Source: JBCDBL01 sp039183635 (lineage in GTDB: Bacteria; Pseudomonadota; Alphaproteobacteria; Caulobacterales; Parvularculaceae). From it: a DNA stretch of 23,474 nt. The first letter of the stretch is position 1. Each line of letters starts with the position of its first letter. The position numbers and the translations under genes were made by a program. A model generated the notes under the pieces. That model saw only the letters and a program-made list of their open reading frames with translations, searched no databases and was not told the DNA's origin. Location of the stretch: assembly GCA_039183635.1 (NCBI GenBank), contig JBCDBL010000070.1:1-23474 (forward strand), written 5' to 3'. Shown piece by piece: positions 22,003 to 23,474 of this stretch.

Positions 22003-22775
22003 TGCCGGAGAACACAAAGTTCAAGGGCGCGGCCCTCGTCACTGGCGCCGGGGCGCGCCTGGGCAAAGCGATGGCGGAGGCCCTTGGCGCCGCGGGTTAC
22101 GATGTGGCGGTCCATTACAACAAAAGCGCCGGCCCCGCGGAGGAAACCGCCGCTGCGGTGCGAAAAGCAGGCCGCAAGGCGGAGATCGTGCAGGCCGACC
22201 TGTCGAAAGAGGAAGAAGTCGCCGATCTGGTGGCCAAGGCGGGAAAAGCGGTCGGTCCTCTCACCATCCTCATCAACAACGCCTCGACTTTCGAAGACGA
22301 CCGCATTGAGACCATGACAAGGGATAGCTGGGACCTGCATATGGAAGCGAACCTGCGGGCGCCCGTGAAACTGATCCAGGATTTCGCAGCGGCCCTTCCT
22401 GCCGAGGCGAAGGGCTCAGTCGTCAACATGATCGATCAGCGCGTCTGGAAGCTCACGCCGCATTTCGTCTCTTATATGGCCAGCAAATCAGCGCTTTGGA
22501 CCCTGACCCGCACCCTCGCCCAAGGGCTTGCGCCGCGCATTCGGGTCAACGCCATCGGCCCCGGCCCGACCTTACGCAATGTGCGCCAAACGGCCGAAGA
22601 CTTTGAAAAACAACAAAAAGCGACATTGCTGGAACGCGGCTCGAACCCGCAAGAAATTTGCCGCGCCCTCCTCTATCTGCTTGACGCCGATGTCGTTACA
22701 GGCCAAATGATCGCCGTCGACGGCGGCCAGCATCTGGTGTGGCAAACTCCCGATGTTTATGGTCTCACCGAATAA
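22002..22775 (+). CDS. SDR oxidoreductase, pteridine reductase/FolM-like
   Basis: A 257-residue short-chain dehydrogenase/reductase. The start at 22002 (MPENTKFKGAALVTG) places the cofactor motif TGAGARLG (14-21) correctly; its Arg indicates NADPH. NNAS is at 92-95, and the active site is Asp145 (MIDQ), Tyr158 and Lys162 (SYMASK). Asp in place of the usual SDR Ser, with the same Asp-to-Tyr spacing of 13, is the pattern of trypanosomatid PTR1 (Asp181, Tyr194, Lys198) and related FolM-type dihydromonapterin reductases. The C-terminal TGQMIAVDGGQHL is typical SDR. It lies 38 nt before folB, so it probably reduces dihydropterin or dihydrofolate. This could replace or supplement FolA; the assignment is inference from motif plus context. 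Confidence 0.85.
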   Translation: MPENTKFKGAALVTGAGARLGKAMAEALGAAGYDVAVHYNKSAGPAEETAAAVRKAGRKAEIVQADLSKEEEVADLVAKAGKAVGPLTILINNASTFEDDRIETMTRDSWDLHMEANLRAPVKLIQDFAAALPAEAKGSVVNMIDQRVWKLTPHFVSYMASKSALWTLTRTLAQGLAPRIRVNAIGPGPTLRNVRQTAEDFEKQQKATLLERGSNPQEICRALLYLLDADVVTGQMIAVDGGQHLVWQTPDVYGLTE

Positions 22776-22813
22776 GCCGCCCTTGAGTTCCACATAAGAT
22801 CGACTGAGCCATT

Positions 22814-23221
22814 GTGTCCAAAGCGTCCATTACCGCCCCGTTCCCGCGTCCGAAACGAGAAACCTGTCGCAAGGTCTTCCTGCGCGACCTGACAGTGGAC
22901 GCGTTTATCGGCGTGCACGCCCACGAGCATGACAAGGCCCAGCCCCTCGCCATCTCCATCACCATGGAAGTGGCCTCCGTTGGGGACCCGTTGTCCGAGC
23001 GCTACGAGGACATCGTATGCTACGAAAAGATCTCCAATGGGGTGAAGGACATTATCGCCGAAGGCCATGTACGCCTTGTGGAGACCCTTGGCGAACGTAT
23101 CGCCGCCTTGTGCCTCGCCCACGCACTTGTCGAGCGGGTGGTCGTACACATTGAAAAACCCGACGCGTTGCCCGGCGCGACCGTCGCAGGCGTTGAAATC
23201 ATTCGAGAAAAAGCGCACTAG
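22814..23221 (+). CDS. folB: Dihydroneopterin aldolase
   Basis: A 135-residue enzyme of folate synthesis, converting 7,8-dihydroneopterin to 6-hydroxymethyl-dihydropterin and glycolaldehyde. The protein shows VFLRDLTVDAFIGVHAHEHDKAQPL (21-45; Glu38 aligned with the pterin-binding Glu region), DIVCYEKI (66-73; Tyr70), LVETLGERIA and VVVHIEKPDALPGATVAGVEI, the latter with the conserved active-site Lys. A GTG start at 22814 is used; the N-terminal 20 residues are an extension beyond the usual FolB start. It directly follows the pteridine-reductase-like SDR. The usual partner folK is not seen in the remaining 253 nt. Confidence 0.9.
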   Translation: MSKASITAPFPRPKRETCRKVFLRDLTVDAFIGVHAHEHDKAQPLAISITMEVASVGDPLSERYEDIVCYEKISNGVKDIIAEGHVRLVETLGERIAALCLAHALVERVVVHIEKPDALPGATVAGVEIIREKAH

Positions 23222-23474
23222 GCGCGTCACGCATAAATTGCGCTTTTTGGGCTTGACAACGTTTTTTTATGCACATGGCCTTTACACGCGTAACGGGACA
23301 AGCGGCCTTGATGCATGCAAACGGAACTGTTTCAAAAATAGAGAGTTTGCAATGAAATCAATACCTTACAATATGCCTAAAAATTAGGCGCCCTAACCAA
23401 ATCCTTGTATTTGTTGACGTTGAGGAAAAGCCTCTCATTTTTTCAACAGAGTTTTCCACAGGTTCTGGGGATAG
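23222..23474. other. Intergenic end of window, with a near DnaA box
   Basis: No gene longer than a few codons is visible. TTGACA occurs at 23253-23258 without a good -10 partner. GCCTAA/TTAGGC forms a 6-bp hairpin near 23375-23389. TTTTCCACA (23452-23460) is one mismatch from a DnaA box. folK, which often follows folB, is absent here. Confidence 0.4.

Noticed and set aside
23352..23387. 11-codon frame starting ATGAAATCA near the window end
   Set aside because: Too short, and a weak GAGAG is the only support; may be a leader peptide of a gene beyond the window, but nothing shows it.

Overview
The window looks like ordinary chromosome from a GC-rich alphaproteobacterium with one accessory stretch (about 15.0-19.7 kb). 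Evidence for the class: a GTTC-N7-GTTC type LexA box, an UbiK/YbjN/ProC block, a DUF2256-photolyase pair, a PAS protein of alphaproteobacterial type, and interspersed palindromic repeats like those common in this class. PEP-CTERM proteins imply an envelope-bearing, probably aquatic, exopolysaccharide-producing relative of Hyphomonadaceae/Parvularculaceae. That placement is an inference; no rRNA or other marker is present.

Layout. 1-1553 (minus): ubiK, a YbjN-domain gene and the 5' part of proC. 1738-5591 (plus): lgt, a MidA-type methyltransferase and pgeF, tightly packed (3-nt gap, then 4-nt overlap), followed by prs. 5592-5925 is a convergent intergenic region with an interspersed repeat. 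5926-9467 (minus): a Tat-exported PhoX-family phosphatase and a Y-family DNA polymerase with a LexA box upstream; a four-copy 14-bp tandem repeat lies between them. 9686-13356 (plus): a hexapeptide acyltransferase, an AEC transporter and a periplasmic gamma-glutamyltransferase. 13436-14844 (minus): a DUF2256 zinc-finger protein translationally coupled to a photolyase/cryptochrome-like flavoprotein. 15108-17086 (plus): a small Tat-signal protein and a GMC oxidoreductase. 17307-19703: two single-gene units, each encoding a von Willebrand A-domain PEP-CTERM protein. 19960-20433 (minus): a PAS-domain protein. 20839-20919: a predicted 26-residue membrane peptide. 21043-23221 (plus): a Ca2+/Na+ antiporter, a pteridine-reductase-like SDR and folB.

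The main discovery is the control region shared by the two vWA PEP-CTERM genes. Each has a sigma-54 (-24/-12) promoter. About 61-62 bp upstream of it lies a roughly 50-bp conserved block holding two 17-bp TGT-N11-ACA sites, about three helical turns apart. The promoter-proximal site is identical in both genes. This is the expected architecture of an NtrC-type activator such as PrsR, the sigma-54-dependent regulator found with exosortase systems. It predicts a regulon-wide operator.

Other notable items are the photolyase-like protein with its FAD domain first, a repeat family whose hairpin covaries between copies, the PTR1-type Asp-Tyr-Lys catalytic residues in the SDR next to folB, and the small membrane peptide followed by a long hairpin. 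No tRNA, rRNA, CRISPR array, transposase or prophage gene was seen.
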